In this document: positions 17,368 through 26,170 of the stretch, one piece after another | How the letters are laid out: each line of letters starts with the position of its first letter | Position numbering within the stretch: the first letter of the stretch is position 1 | DNA from: Agarilytica sp045430285 | GTDB taxonomy: Bacteria > Pseudomonadota > Gammaproteobacteria > Pseudomonadales > Cellvibrionaceae | Direction of reading: 5' to 3' | Assembly: GCA_045430285.1 (NCBI GenBank) | Contig: JAILXV010000003.1 | Coordinates: 434,001-498,000 of the forward strand | DNA: 64,000 bases | Made by a program: the position numbers and the translations under genes | The notes under the pieces: generated by a model | What the model was told of the DNA's origin: nothing | The model's input: only the letters and a program-made list of their open reading frames with translations | Databases searched by the model: none

Positions 17368-17449
17368 TTGTAGGCGTTCGCCGTAGAAACATGTGCCGTG
17401 TTGGGACTCCCGACGCTAGATTCGCCGCGGGGAAAACTTCTTATTTGTG

Positions 17450-17728
17450 TTATTCAGGTTTCCGATGTTCTTGTCGTATAAACACTTCGACAGCGATAAA
17501 TGCAAATGGGACAACCGCCGCCAAGAGCACTAGAAACCAAACAACTACCGACCAGCCTTGCTTATGAGATGCCAAGAGGGACAGCACCATATACGCTAGA
17601 AACAACACCCCATGAACCATTCCTATTGCAAATACGAACTCCCGACTGATGATCTCTAACGAGACGCTCAATATTAGTAAGTACGAAACGCCTTCCAGCA
17701 AACTAGCTACTCTAAAAACCTTCAACAT
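17450..17728 (-). CDS. DUF3817-family small membrane protein
   Basis: A 92-residue protein with three hydrophobic segments. The N-terminus FRVASLLEGVSYLLIL and GMVHGVLFLAYMV in the second span are typical of DUF3817 (integral membrane protein family with Glu and His in the spans). The last span is WFLVLLAAVVPFAFIAVEVFI. The function of the family is unknown. It is a single-gene unit bounded by hairpins on both sides. Confidence 0.78.
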   Translation of the reverse strand: MLKVFRVASLLEGVSYLLILSVSLEIISREFVFAIGMVHGVLFLAYMVLSLLASHKQGWSVVVWFLVLLAAVVPFAFIAVEVFIRQEHRKPE

Positions 17729-17820
17729 ATGTCACCCACATGGATTTAGTATATTCAAAGATAAACCAAATAAAACGCTCTTTAAATGGCAGCATGCTCC
17801 TTAATATATGAAGGGCAAAA

Positions 17821-17853
17821 AAAATCCGGTATCAATGAAGAATACCGGATTTT
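17821..17853 (-). terminator. Rho-independent terminator of the SPRY/RTX gene
   Basis: AAAATCCGGTAT at 17821-17832 pairs with 17842-17853 (12-bp stem, 9-base loop). On the minus strand the stem is followed by a run of T. It lies 26 bases beyond the stop of the large gene. Confidence 0.85.
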
Positions 17854-17878
17854 TATTTCGATATGTAACTACTTCATA

Positions 17879-20800
17879 CTAGTCCCAACGGGCGCTAATC
17901 TCAGGAAGAATTACATCAGCTGTCGCTTGCGGCATAGAATTCCCAAACCCTGTTGGTGATGGTAGCGCAGCCATTAGTGTTGTCAGTTCATCAATTTCTG
18001 TCCGCGTTACACTCACACCACCAATCACTATACTGTCTATTTGATTATCATCACTTTGCGTCCATGCGTATACGTCGATCGTATCATCGCTGCCCACAAA
18101 GCCAACCTGAAGGTGTACATCGTTCATTGAGAACCACACCTGCTCTGGTGTGTAGCCGTCAATAATCAATACGTCGTTATCTGTTGGCAGTGCAAAGGTG
18201 TTTACCAGTGTGTCGTTCCCGTCACCCGCATTAAACAAATACTCATCGCTGCCTTCGCCACCAAACATCCAATCGTCGCCTAAGCCACCCACGACCACAT
18301 TGTCTTCCTCTGTACCGAACAGAAAGTCATCGTCGTCTGTACCTACGATATTGTTAATACTTCCCGCTACGCCGCTTGTAATTATGTCGTCGATATCAGA
18401 TGTACTCCACGAAACGCCATCTTCAAACCGAATGCCACTTAGCGCGGCTTTAAGACCACCTTCAATTTCGGTGAAGTGGAAAAGCACACGAATTACGTCG
18501 CCGCTTGGCAAAATTTCTATCGTCAAATCACCACCGTCCTGATTCAACACCACATCACTAGATGCGATACCAGCACCAAATGAAAGTATGTCGTTTCTAT
18601 CTGGGCCAAAGGTGTCTTCTTCAAAATTGTTAATGGTGTCGTTACCGTCATTTAGTTCATATAGATAGGTATCATCACCTAGGCCACCTTGAAGAAAATC
18701 TTCGCCAGTTCCACCACCCAAGTAGTCATTTCCACTATCACCATATACGTTATCATTGCCTTCGTTACCAAAGACGAAGTCATTCCCTTCCATACCATAT
18801 AAGGTATCGTCGCCCTGACCACCTTCAATAATATCGGGCCGATCAAAACCGGTAATTACATCATCACCCGCGGTTCCACTGACTAGGATCGTTCGAATAA
18901 TATCGGCAGACAATCGCAAGCCATTTTGGTATTCGATGTAGCCCAGCTCGGCAAAATAATTTCCACTCCAACTATAAAAGTGGAAACCTACCGTCAAGGT
19001 GTCGCCAGTGGGTTCAACCGTAAATACGAGGTCGTTTCCGGAAATAGAAATATCAATGAAGTTCGGATCAATATCTGGTCCGAATACAATACCGTCTAGC
19101 TGTGAACCCGATTCATCATAGTTCGCAATGTAGTCGCTGCCATCACCAAGGTTGTAGTAATAAATATCTGCACCTTCGCCACCTTCTAATTGGTCATTCC
19201 CTTCCCCGCCAATTAATAGATCGTCGCCACCTTGGCCAACCATATGATCGTCGTCTCCCAAGCCCTCTAGTTGTGTATTTTCGTCATTGTATGCGTACAC
19301 ACCATCGACACCTGGCGTACCAACCAATACTACTGGGTAGCTGCCAGACGGAGGAGGCGTCGGGGTAGGCATCGGCGCTACCGTTGGGGTTGGTGTCGGA
19401 GATGGCGTGGCCGTGGGTGTTGGCTCTGGCACAGCAGTTGGCGTTGGAACAGGTGTTGCCGTCGGCGTTGGCGTCACGGTAGGTGACGGAGTGGCCGTGG
19501 GTGTTGGGGTCGGCGCGGGAGTTGGCGTCGGTTCTGGCGTTGGGGTAGGTGTCGGCGCAGGGGTTACGGAAACAGTAAATGTTTCTGTTGCTGGTAACGC
19601 ACCAAATTCTCCGCCATCCGTTACTGATACCGTCACGGTACCTGAAGTAAGTATGCCTGTACCTGGTGTCCAAGAAATAACACCCGTAGAAGATACAACC
19701 ATGCCTGCCGGTTCATTTTCTAAGGTGAATGTAAGCTCGGTTTCGATATCTAAATCATCAGGATCAACAACCGCCAGTGCGTAGGTGTATACAGCACCTT
19801 CATCCACAGAAGTTGGCGCAACAGAATCAATCCGTGGACCGACATTTCCGAATGTTTCAGTCTGATTGTAAATACCCCAGCCTGGCACGAAATCAGTAGT
19901 GTCCACACCATAATCAATCAGTGCTTGCTCTGGGTTGTAGAAGAAAGGCGTTGCACCAAAGTTAGCGCTGTTTGTTAAACGTGGCCCCTGACCATCCGCA
20001 TAAATCATGGGATAAATTTCAGTAATAAAGTCATCCAAAATTAATGTGCCCACAACACCTGCTTGCGTAATCACATAGACCGTTGGACGATCACTACGAT
20101 AATCAACAGCAAAACCATAGTAGTAAGTATCTGCTGTATCAGGATATCCGTACTGATATTGAAGATTACGCCACACGCCACCTACCGCGTTTAATGACAT
20201 TGAAGGTGGTGCCCCCGTTAGGCCGAGGTTAATGCAACAATAAGGGTCTAGGTATGAATACTGGTTGTTAAGCCCAAAACCAATACTCTGCACTTCGATA
20301 TGGCGTTGCGCTTCGTAATACCTGAATTCACCAATCATTCCTTGGTTCGCTAGCGTCGCAGATTTATGTGGATCAGAATACGCTGCGCCCAAACCATCTT
20401 CGGTTAAGGTAAGGCCTTCATTTACATTTTCATCTTTTACAAAGAACACTCTTTCTTCAAGTGGTACAGAAGTGGCTGGTTGATATGTGTGAGCCGTTCC
20501 CCAACCGTTACGCATAAACTCAGCTGAAAGGTAACCATCACGATATAAAAGATAGCGAGCAGAATAATCAAAAGGCGCTGCCGCTTTATCTTCACCTGCG
20601 TTTATACGTTGTTGAACGCTTCCGTCTACTGACTCAGCGTAAGCAAAAATATAAAGCGCTTCACTTACACCTGTCATGGTTACTGGCGTAAGCATTTCAT
20701 AATCTTGTAAATGGCCTTTTGCCATTACGTGTACAACGGGTGTTGTCGTTGTGTAATCAACAGCGATACCGTAGGTAGTCACTAGGCTCGGTACATCTAC

Positions 20801-22363
20801 GCTATCAATAATCGTTGCATCATAGGTCACATCGCCTTGAGCGCTTACACCAACACTCGCAACATCAACACCGGCAGCTTGGGTAAGAGACGCCGAAGCA
20901 GTCGCGATTCCAAAACCGAAATTGCCAACGTCGCTTAGTCGAAGCCCTTCAAAATAGTGCCAACCCGAACCAGGAAGAATCGCGATATCACTACGAACCG
21001 CTCCAACACCTGAAGCCGCAGCCACTGAAAAACTTAAGGCGTCTGCTTCTACGATTACGTTAGCCGCAGCATCCAGTACATTTAACTCTACGCGTCCATG
21101 GCCAGGAAAATCATTTGCGTCATTTGCTTTTCTTGAAGCTAAGGCTTCTGTGATGTTATCAAATGTATCACCATCAAGGTCACCAGCTGCATCATTAACA
21201 AGTGGGTTCAAACCATTATCAATTTCGTATTTGTCATTCATGCCGTCCAAATCTGTGTCGGCCAATACTGGGTTAGTAGCCGCACTTACTTCACCCGCAT
21301 CGTTTAAACCATCGTGGTCGGTATCCCAACGCGCTGGGTTTGAACCTGCCAAAATTTCTTCCGCTAAGGTCAAACCATCAAAGTCATGGTCCTCACTATC
21401 ATCATTAGTAACCGTGAGTGTAACGCTTTGCGATGCTTGTAATTCTGCGGCATCTTCAACTAACACTGTAAGTTGGTACGTGCCTGCTACAGGGGAAACA
21501 CTTACGGTTGGACCTGTGCCTACAGAGGTTTCACCCAAAAACCATTGGATATTCGCCGTAAGGTCACCTGACTCTGTGTCATTTGCCGAAGCAGTAAATA
21601 CAGCGCTATTTCCTTCTAGGCTTACAGCGTCCCCTTCAGAGATTGATACGACAGGCTCATCATTATCTATAGGCCACCCCATTTTTAGGCCAACTGAACC
21701 ACGAAATACGCCGCTATCAATAGCTGGGGCCGGGTCATAAACAAAGGGTGAGCCACCCAAATTCAATACATGCTCAACACCGGCGCCAACATGATCAGCG
21801 ATAGATAGGAAGAAATAGAGAGGGTCTGTAATACCCGACATATCAGCATTGCCGATATACTGGGCGGAACCCCCATCCTCTGCGCCAATAAAATGAATGA
21901 TCGGGGAGGTGCCACGGTAATCTACTGCAATACCAACAGTATCTGCAGGGTTAACGAGTCCGGGAGTAAAAGAACCATTGTGAGCAATACGACCTTCTTG
22001 GTTGTAGGCCGCAGTGTTAGGTGTAAACCCCCCTAAATCGTTGAGAGAGGCGGCAGCCGTGGCCACACCTGCACCATACCAACTGGATAGCGGGCTACTA
22101 ATTTCAAAGTAATAAAAGCCTTCGCCAGGATTAATGGGACGATTTCCACGCACTGCGATCTCTTGGTATTGAGCTGCTGTAGACGTAACCGTGAGCTGGT
22201 CAGTGGAAAGGGCGATATCAGCATGCTTATCTGTATCACTCCAAAAAATGATGCCGTCTGTGGGTGCCGCTATTGCGGTGTTTGCTATTAACACCATCGC
22301 CAATGCGACTATGTTTCCCTGAAGACTCCAAGACTTCTTATACATTTTTCCGATTAGCGTCAT
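17879..22363 (-). CDS. Giant exported SPRY-like/TSP3/RTX calcium-binding surface protein
   Basis: 1494 residues counted from ATG 22363 (GGAG five bases upstream; a longer frame to 22411 is less likely). The signal peptide is MYKKSWSLQGNIVALAMVLIA...AIAA. Domains in order, approximate: SPRY/B30.2-like unit 1 (80-215, with VGIAVDYRGTSPIIHF), an Ig-like segment (230-325), thrombospondin type 3-like Asp-rich repeats (326-412, DTDHDGLNDAGE), SPRY-like unit 2 (465-600, YGIAVDYTTTTPVVHV), unit 3 (678-810, YGFAVDYRSDRPTVYV), a cadherin/Ig-like domain (850-930), a Pro-Thr linker (933-1005), then about 13 RTX nonapeptides in three blocks (1020-1480, GGEGNDQLE and GLGDDTYLY types) with haemolysin-related inserts. 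It should be a calcium-stabilised cell-surface or secreted binding protein, perhaps for polysaccharide. Many RTX proteins use type I secretion; this one carries an N-terminal signal peptide and no T1SS gene is nearby. Confidence 0.85.
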   Translation of the reverse strand: MTLIGKMYKKSWSLQGNIVALAMVLIANTAIAAPTDGIIFWSDTDKHADIALSTDQLTVTSTAAQYQEIAVRGNRPINPGEGFYYFEISSPLSSWYGAGVATAAASLNDLGGFTPNTAAYNQEGRIAHNGSFTPGLVNPADTVGIAVDYRGTSPIIHFIGAEDGGSAQYIGNADMSGITDPLYFFLSIADHVGAGVEHVLNLGGSPFVYDPAPAIDSGVFRGSVGLKMGWPIDNDEPVVSISEGDAVSLEGNSAVFTASANDTESGDLTANIQWFLGETSVGTGPTVSVSPVAGTYQLTVLVEDAAELQASQSVTLTVTNDDSEDHDFDGLTLAEEILAGSNPARWDTDHDGLNDAGEVSAATNPVLADTDLDGMNDKYEIDNGLNPLVNDAAGDLDGDTFDNITEALASRKANDANDFPGHGRVELNVLDAAANVIVEADALSFSVAAASGVGAVRSDIAILPGSGWHYFEGLRLSDVGNFGFGIATASASLTQAAGVDVASVGVSAQGDVTYDATIIDSVDVPSLVTTYGIAVDYTTTTPVVHVMAKGHLQDYEMLTPVTMTGVSEALYIFAYAESVDGSVQQRINAGEDKAAAPFDYSARYLLYRDGYLSAEFMRNGWGTAHTYQPATSVPLEERVFFVKDENVNEGLTLTEDGLGAAYSDPHKSATLANQGMIGEFRYYEAQRHIEVQSIGFGLNNQYSYLDPYCCINLGLTGAPPSMSLNAVGGVWRNLQYQYGYPDTADTYYYGFAVDYRSDRPTVYVITQAGVVGTLILDDFITEIYPMIYADGQGPRLTNSANFGATPFFYNPEQALIDYGVDTTDFVPGWGIYNQTETFGNVGPRIDSVAPTSVDEGAVYTYALAVVDPDDLDIETELTFTLENEPAGMVVSSTGVISWTPGTGILTSGTVTVSVTDGGEFGALPATETFTVSVTPAPTPTPTPEPTPTPAPTPTPTATPSPTVTPTPTATPVPTPTAVPEPTPTATPSPTPTPTVAPMPTPTPPPSGSYPVVLVGTPGVDGVYAYNDENTQLEGLGDDDHMVGQGGDDLLIGGEGNDQLEGGEGADIYYYNLGDGSDYIANYDESGSQLDGIVFGPDIDPNFIDISISGNDLVFTVEPTGDTLTVGFHFYSWSGNYFAELGYIEYQNGLRLSADIIRTILVSGTAGDDVITGFDRPDIIEGGQGDDTLYGMEGNDFVFGNEGNDNVYGDSGNDYLGGGTGEDFLQGGLGDDTYLYELNDGNDTINNFEEDTFGPDRNDILSFGAGIASSDVVLNQDGGDLTIEILPSGDVIRVLFHFTEIEGGLKAALSGIRFEDGVSWSTSDIDDIITSGVAGSINNIVGTDDDDFLFGTEEDNVVVGGLGDDWMFGGEGSDEYLFNAGDGNDTLVNTFALPTDNDVLIIDGYTPEQVWFSMNDVHLQVGFVGSDDTIDVYAWTQSDDNQIDSIVIGGVSVTRTEIDELTTLMAALPSPTGFGNSMPQATADVILPEISARWD
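19350..19565 (-). repeat. Pro-Thr linker repeat within the surface protein
   Basis: About 70 residues of alternating Pro-Thr with occasional Ala, Ser, Glu and Val, encoded by repeats of GGCGTTGG-like and GGTGTCGG-like units. It separates the Ig-like domain from the RTX blocks and resembles the flexible linkers in marine polysaccharide-degrading bacteria. The length is likely to vary by slippage. Confidence 0.8.
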
Positions 22364-22750
22364 CACAACTCCAGAACCTTTTGACATAAAAATAACTAAT
22401 TTGGCTACCACTAAAGCAATAATTATGCCGTCGCTAGAGATATAGCTAAGCTATTGATTTTAATCGTTTTATAATTTTAATTTGGTTGGAAAACATACAC
22501 TTTGTAAGGAATACTGACAGTGCTAAGTGTCGTGTGCCTCACTTTTGAGTCGCGATAGCATGCAGGAAAATCTGTTATCGGCACTGAGCAGTGCTTCGAA
22601 AAAGGAAATCAGGGGAAGAAGGCGAAGAGAAGACGCTGGCGCTAAAAGAGAACGAGCGTCTCTAAATAGCACCAGATCAAAAACTTGGAACGATGTCCGT
22701 GTTACAAACCGCTGGATAGCAATGTATAAGTGCTACCCAAGCGTTAATCG
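22364..22750. other. Non-coding gap between the surface-protein gene and the cold-shock gene
   Basis: About 390 bases with no convincing gene. A plus-strand frame at 22527-22868 overlaps the cold-shock gene and has no recognisable content (Arg/Ser-rich), so it is not accepted. The left part is AT-rich and should hold the promoter of the surface protein. An imperfect inverted repeat occurs near 22628-22666. The right part is the 3' flank of the cold-shock gene. Confidence 0.6.
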
Positions 22751-22960
22751 TTATAGAGCAACGATGTTCTCAGCTTGTGGGCCTTTTTTACCGTCTGTGA
22801 CGTTAAACTCGACTTTTTGGCCTTCGGCAAGGGTTTTGAATCCGTCACCTGAAATTGCGCTGAAATGAGCAAAAACGTCTGGGCCAGAAGATTGCTCTAT
22901 AAATCCAAAACCTTTAGTTTCGTTGAACCACTTAACAGTTCCGGTTACTTTATCTGACAT
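22751..22960 (-). CDS. Cold-shock domain protein (CspA family)
   Basis: A 69-residue OB-fold protein. It carries VKWFNETKGFGFIEQ (RNP1, KGFGFI) and DVFAHFSAI (RNP2). The usual RNP2 is VFVHFS; here Ala replaces Val. The protein binds single-stranded RNA or DNA and acts as an RNA chaperone during cold or growth-phase change. A strong promoter lies at 23111-23138, giving a leader of about 145 bases, as in regulated csp mRNAs. Confidence 0.95.
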   Translation of the reverse strand: MSDKVTGTVKWFNETKGFGFIEQSSGPDVFAHFSAISGDGFKTLAEGQKVEFNVTDGKKGPQAENIVAL

Positions 22961-23110
22961 AAAAATTTTCCTAGTAATTTGAGAGTAATAACGGCCATAA
23001 ATTGAACCGTATGGCTGGAAGCGAGCGATTACTTATAAACTACAGGACGATTTAACAGGATGTAAATTCGAAATAGACAATAAGATAAAATACACCTTCA
23101 AGCTAACGCG

Positions 23111-23138
23111 ACTATACCCCATTTGACGACGTTGTCAA
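23111..23138 (-). promoter_or_regulatory. Sigma70 promoter and long leader of the cold-shock gene
   Basis: On the minus strand TTGACA (23133-23138) and TATAGT (23111-23116) are 16 bases apart. Transcription should start near 23104, so the untranslated leader is about 145 bases (22961-23104). Long leaders in cspA-type genes fold into thermo-responsive structures; whether this one does was not tested. The rest of 22961-23272 holds no gene. Confidence 0.7.
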
Positions 23139-23272
23139 TTTCTTGTAAGTATAAAATTTATCGTAATTATAACGGCGCGTGACTCAACTTTTTGCCTTTT
23201 AAAAAAATGCTATTGCAGGCGTGAACGGCGAAATATTTGTCATATTTTCTTCACAACTTAAAGAAGGAAGCC

Positions 23273-23932
23273 TTAAGAGAACAGGAAGTTCTTTATTAGC
23301 TCTTTACCGCCTTCTGTCGCGAAAGATTCTGGGTGAAACTGGATGCCGTATATCGGGTAGTCTTTATGTTGAACCCCCATAATCTCAAAGTCTTCTCGAC
23401 CTTGAATTATTTTGGTATCCAGAAACTCTTCCCGACTTAAGCCTCCCACAACCGCCGTTAGCATTAAACATTCCGGCAGTGTTGCAGGCTCCGCTTTTAG
23501 TGAGTGATAACGCATGACTTCTAGTTGATCAGGAATATTGAGAAAGATTCCCTTACGGTCATGGGTAATAGGGCTTATTTTTCCATGCATAGGCATTTGT
23601 GCTTTTACCACCTTCCCGCCAAACACATGCACGATACCCTGCATCCCCAAACACACACCCAGCAGCGGCGTTGTCGGGCCGAATTCTTTTATAACACTCG
23701 CGCATACACCAAAATAACGTTCATCGTCAGGGGAACCAGGCCCAGGAGAAATAATAATACGATCGGGGTTTAATTGTCGCAGCGCTTCCAGGCTCACTTC
23801 ATCATTTCGTTTAACCGTAATATGAAAATCAGATATGGTGCCTTGGCTTTTTTCTGCCGTTAAAATTTCACCGATAAATTGATAAAGGTTGTAAGTGAAA
23901 GAGTCGTAATTATCAATAATAAATACTTTCAT
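23273..23932 (-). CDS. trpG: Anthranilate synthase component II (glutamine amidotransferase)
   Basis: A 219-residue class I glutamine amidotransferase of the TrpG/PabA group. It contains IIDNYDSFTYNLYQ at the N-terminus, ISPGPGSPDDE, the nucleophile LLGVCLGMQGI and the His-Glu pair in YGIQFHPESFAT. It supplies ammonia from glutamine to the chorismate-binding subunit encoded two bases upstream. TrpG and PabA cannot be told apart by motif alone, but the linked trpR and trpE genes favour tryptophan synthesis. At 219 residues it is somewhat longer than the usual 190-200. Confidence 0.88.
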   Translation of the reverse strand: MKVFIIDNYDSFTYNLYQFIGEILTAEKSQGTISDFHITVKRNDEVSLEALRQLNPDRIIISPGPGSPDDERYFGVCASVIKEFGPTTPLLGVCLGMQGIVHVFGGKVVKAQMPMHGKISPITHDRKGIFLNIPDQLEVMRYHSLKAEPATLPECLMLTAVVGGLSREEFLDTKIIQGREDFEIMGVQHKDYPIYGIQFHPESFATEGGKELIKNFLFS

Positions 23933-23934
23933 AA

Positions 23935-25329
23935 TTACACCTCTCCTTTTTGGGGTAAAAACTTATCCAATACTTTTTTAGTCCCAGCAAATTTACGCTT
24001 TATCTCTTCGTACTCGTCTTCAGGGTTAGAATCAAACACATTTCCACCGCACGTTTGTACATAAGCTTTTTCACCATTAGCGAAAACGCTGCGGATAGGG
24101 ATCGCAAAAGTGCAATCGCCATTAAACGCAAAATGGCCCACGGCACCACCATAGGGGCCTCGGCCTTCACTTTCCAAATCATCTATTATCGTCATCGCTT
24201 CTATTTTTGGCGCTCCTGTAAGTGTCCCCGCAGGGAAGTTACTCGCCAAAGCTGAAAACATATCTTCTTTATCTGAGATTATGCCGACGATCTCACTGGC
24301 GATATGTTGCACGTGACTGAATCGTTTTATATCCATTAAACTTCGTACTTTGACCGTGCCGAACTGTGCAACTCGACCAATATCGTTGCGATGCAAGTCA
24401 ACAATCATATTGTGTTCTGCAATTTCTTTCGGGTCATTTAATAAAACACGTGCGAGCGCTGTATCTTCTTTTTCATCCACGCCGCGTTTGGTTGTTCCTG
24501 CTAGAGGGAATGTTTCCATTTCTCCTTGGCGTAATCGGAACAAAAGTTCTGGGCTAGCGCCAATAAGTTTTTGTTCCCCAAATTTAACGTAATACATTTG
24601 AGGGGATGGATTAATATTACGTAACTCTTCATAGATACGTATAGCATCTCCTTCGATACGAAAATATTTTTTAAAGCCCACTTCTGTTTGGAATATTTTA
24701 CCGTCCACAATATCTTGTTTTACTTTTAATACAGCGGCACGATGCTGCTCTTTACTCATCGTCTCGCCTGTTGGGGTAACGCTTAGCTCACCACTTACCA
24801 CTTCAGCCTCACCGATCAAGGACTCTACTAGAGATAAACGATTATCATCATAGTAAAAATAGAAAATCTCGCCTGTCATTTTGTCCAGGATAAGCCCGTC
24901 TTTGAACAAGCCAAAACGAAATGCGTCAAACATTTCACTATTCTGTAAACTAAGCGAGGGTTCGAAATAGTTCATCGCATCGTAACCCAAATAACCGGTT
25001 AAACCTCCGGCATATTTTCGGGAAATGATATTTTGAGGAACGATATCGCGTAATAAGTAGTAGGGGTTATCGTTTTCGTAGTTTTCAACCTTACCTTCCC
25101 TATCTTCAATAGAAAGTGTGCGGCCATTTGCGTATAGGATTTTTTCTGGGTCGAAGCCAATAATGGAATGACGTGCGATATGGCTATCTTCACCAAGTGA
25201 TTCTAAATAAAAACAGTTTGTAAACTGGCGTTCTATTTTTTTAAATAGACCAAAAAAATCACATTCAGTTGTAATCGCTACGTAGGTTGGTTTGCGCGGC
25301 AGCTCAATTTTTGCCGGTTTGTTGTTCAT
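23935..25329 (-). CDS. trpE: Anthranilate synthase component I
   Basis: A 464-residue chorismate-binding enzyme. The N-terminal FYLESLGEDSHIARHSIIGFDP corresponds to the LLES feedback site for tryptophan in TrpE. The catalytic region shows LAGTTKRGVDEKED, HNMIVDLHRNDIGRV, SFPAGTLTGAPKIEAM (here NFPAGTLTGAP), RGPYGGAVGHFAFNGD and QTCGGNVFDSNPEDEYEE. PAGT...GPYGGAVG is the TrpE form rather than the PabB form. It converts chorismate and ammonia to anthranilate. It is shorter than E. coli TrpE (520). It lies 10 bases after trpR and 2 before trpG, in one operon. Confidence 0.85.
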   Translation of the reverse strand: MNNKPAKIELPRKPTYVAITTECDFFGLFKKIERQFTNCFYLESLGEDSHIARHSIIGFDPEKILYANGRTLSIEDREGKVENYENDNPYYLLRDIVPQNIISRKYAGGLTGYLGYDAMNYFEPSLSLQNSEMFDAFRFGLFKDGLILDKMTGEIFYFYYDDNRLSLVESLIGEAEVVSGELSVTPTGETMSKEQHRAAVLKVKQDIVDGKIFQTEVGFKKYFRIEGDAIRIYEELRNINPSPQMYYVKFGEQKLIGASPELLFRLRQGEMETFPLAGTTKRGVDEKEDTALARVLLNDPKEIAEHNMIVDLHRNDIGRVAQFGTVKVRSLMDIKRFSHVQHIASEIVGIISDKEDMFSALASNFPAGTLTGAPKIEAMTIIDDLESEGRGPYGGAVGHFAFNGDCTFAIPIRSVFANGEKAYVQTCGGNVFDSNPEDEYEEIKRKFAGTKKVLDKFLPQKGEV

Positions 25330-25339
25330 GCTAGATTGC

Positions 25340-25609
25340 TCATATTCGTTCAGTTTTAGACTTTAATGCACGTGAGCCTCGGGTTACCGTGGCAATACCT
25401 ACACCCAAAGATTCGGCGATTTGTCGCTGTGGCATCCCAGTTTTCAATAGCTTAAAAATTTGTAAGCGCTTACTTATCTCATCTATCTCGGTATCCGTAA
25501 GCAAATCGTTCAATATTAGCCCCATTTCGTCGGGCGTACCCGCCGACAGCAAGTGCGCCACGAGCTCTTGGATATATGAGTCAGGGTTTTGTATGACAGA
25601 TGTATTCAT
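25340..25609 (-). CDS. trpR: Trp operon repressor
   Basis: An 89-residue TrpR-family repressor. The conserved block LLTDTEIDEISKRLQIFKLL aligns with the tryptophan-binding helices of E. coli TrpR. MPQRQIAESLGVGIATVTRGSRALK is the helix-turn-helix, nearly the same as [24 protein letters not shown]. It should bind DNA as a tryptophan-bound dimer. It is the first gene of trpR-trpE-trpG. The start ATG (25607-25609) overlaps a palindrome that contains CTAG, the core of TrpR operators, and lies only about 3-5 bases after the predicted transcription start. Confidence 0.93.
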   Translation of the reverse strand: MNTSVIQNPDSYIQELVAHLLSAGTPDEMGLILNDLLTDTEIDEISKRLQIFKLLKTGMPQRQIAESLGVGIATVTRGSRALKSKTERI

Positions 25610-25645
25610 GTACTAGTACACTATCACACCAATGGGCATAGTCAA
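25609..25645 (-). promoter_or_regulatory. trpR promoter and TrpR-type operator on the start codon
   Basis: The perfect palindrome TGTACTAGTACA occupies 25609-25620. It carries the GTACTAGT half-site of known trp operators. On the minus strand TTGACT (25640-25645) and TAGTGT (25618-25623) are 16 bases apart, and the -10 overlaps the palindrome. Transcription should start near 25611, so the mRNA would be leaderless or nearly so. This arrangement predicts direct autorepression of trpREG by tryptophan-bound TrpR. No Shine-Dalgarno sequence is visible. Confidence 0.75.
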
Positions 25646-25728
25646 GGTTTTTCATTGTTATGAAGGTTAAGCCAAGGAAGGGGTATCAGTACGGGGATTA
25701 TAATTAGCGTACTTACACTCAAAAAAAA

Positions 25729-25756
25729 GGCGAGCCTGCGAAATTTCTGGCTCGCC
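25729..25756 (-). terminator. Rho-independent terminator of the 97-aa gene
   Basis: GGCGAGCC at 25729-25736 pairs with 25749-25756 around a 12-base loop. On the minus strand it is followed by eight T. It lies 15 bases beyond the stop of the 25772-26065 gene. Confidence 0.88.
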
Positions 25757-25771
25757 AAATGGCTTGGGTCA

Positions 25772-26065
25772 TTAGTGTTTTATAAACGTTGTTCCGTCTG
25801 GCGATGCATAACCCCCATCGACAAGGGCTGACATTAACGCCATGCGCTTTGTTCGATCTTTTTCTGTAATGACGACGAACTGAGGCAGTACATTTTTTTC
25901 GATTGCCCAAGATAAAACGCTTTTTCCATTTTCTCGTCCATTCAAATAGTAGTCGACCGCCATAATTGAAATCATTTGTTCATTTAATACTTTTTTGGCC
26001 GAATAAGAATTCGCGCAGTAAAAGTCTGCGCTGTAACTGCCTTGTTTGCTTACTGCTAATCTCAT
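25772..26065 (-). CDS. Small receiver-like protein, 97 aa
   Basis: I do not recognise this gene firmly. The stretch VDYYLNGRENGKSVLSWAIEKN followed by VLPQFVVITEKDRTKRMALMSALVDGGY recalls the Asp-containing loop, helix, beta-strand and helix order of small receiver-type (cyclic-phosphate processing receiver-like) domains. The N-terminal third does not give a clear first strand. The gene has its own strong terminator at 25729-25756. Upstream lies only non-coding DNA and another terminator at 26171, so it is monocistronic. Role unknown. Confidence 0.5.
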   Translation of the reverse strand: MRLAVSKQGSYSADFYCANSYSAKKVLNEQMISIMAVDYYLNGRENGKSVLSWAIEKNVLPQFVVITEKDRTKRMALMSALVDGGYASPDGTTFIKH

Positions 26066-26170
26066 TTTTTACCTCCTTTTACCCTGTTGTTTCATATTTG
26101 ATGTTTCCGTACTTCCCTGTACTCCGTTGCGCGTCAATGCGCAGGAAACAAAACCTGTGTCAAAAAACAA

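Noticed and set aside
19350..19565. CRISPR-like direct repeats
   Set aside because: The short GGCGTTGG-like repeats encode a Pro-Thr linker in frame; no spacers and no cas genes.
19284..19784. Long frames on both strands over the Pro-Thr linker
   Set aside because: Low-complexity GT-rich repeats keep several frames open; only the one continuous with the 1494-residue protein has domains on both sides.
22527..22868. Plus-strand frame of 113 codons
   Set aside because: It overlaps the whole start of the cold-shock gene antisense, is Arg/Ser-rich with no motif, and has no ribosome site.
12429..25329. Phenazine-type cluster (PhzF-like plus TrpE/TrpG)
   Set aside because: The genes are 10 kb apart and phzA/B/D/G are absent; PhzF relatives are common outside phenazine pathways and trpEG has its own trpR.
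23273..25329. pabA/pabB (folate) instead of trpG/trpE
   Set aside because: The GPYGGAVG and FPAGTLTGAP motifs and a LES feedback site favour TrpE, and trpR is the first gene; not fully excluded.
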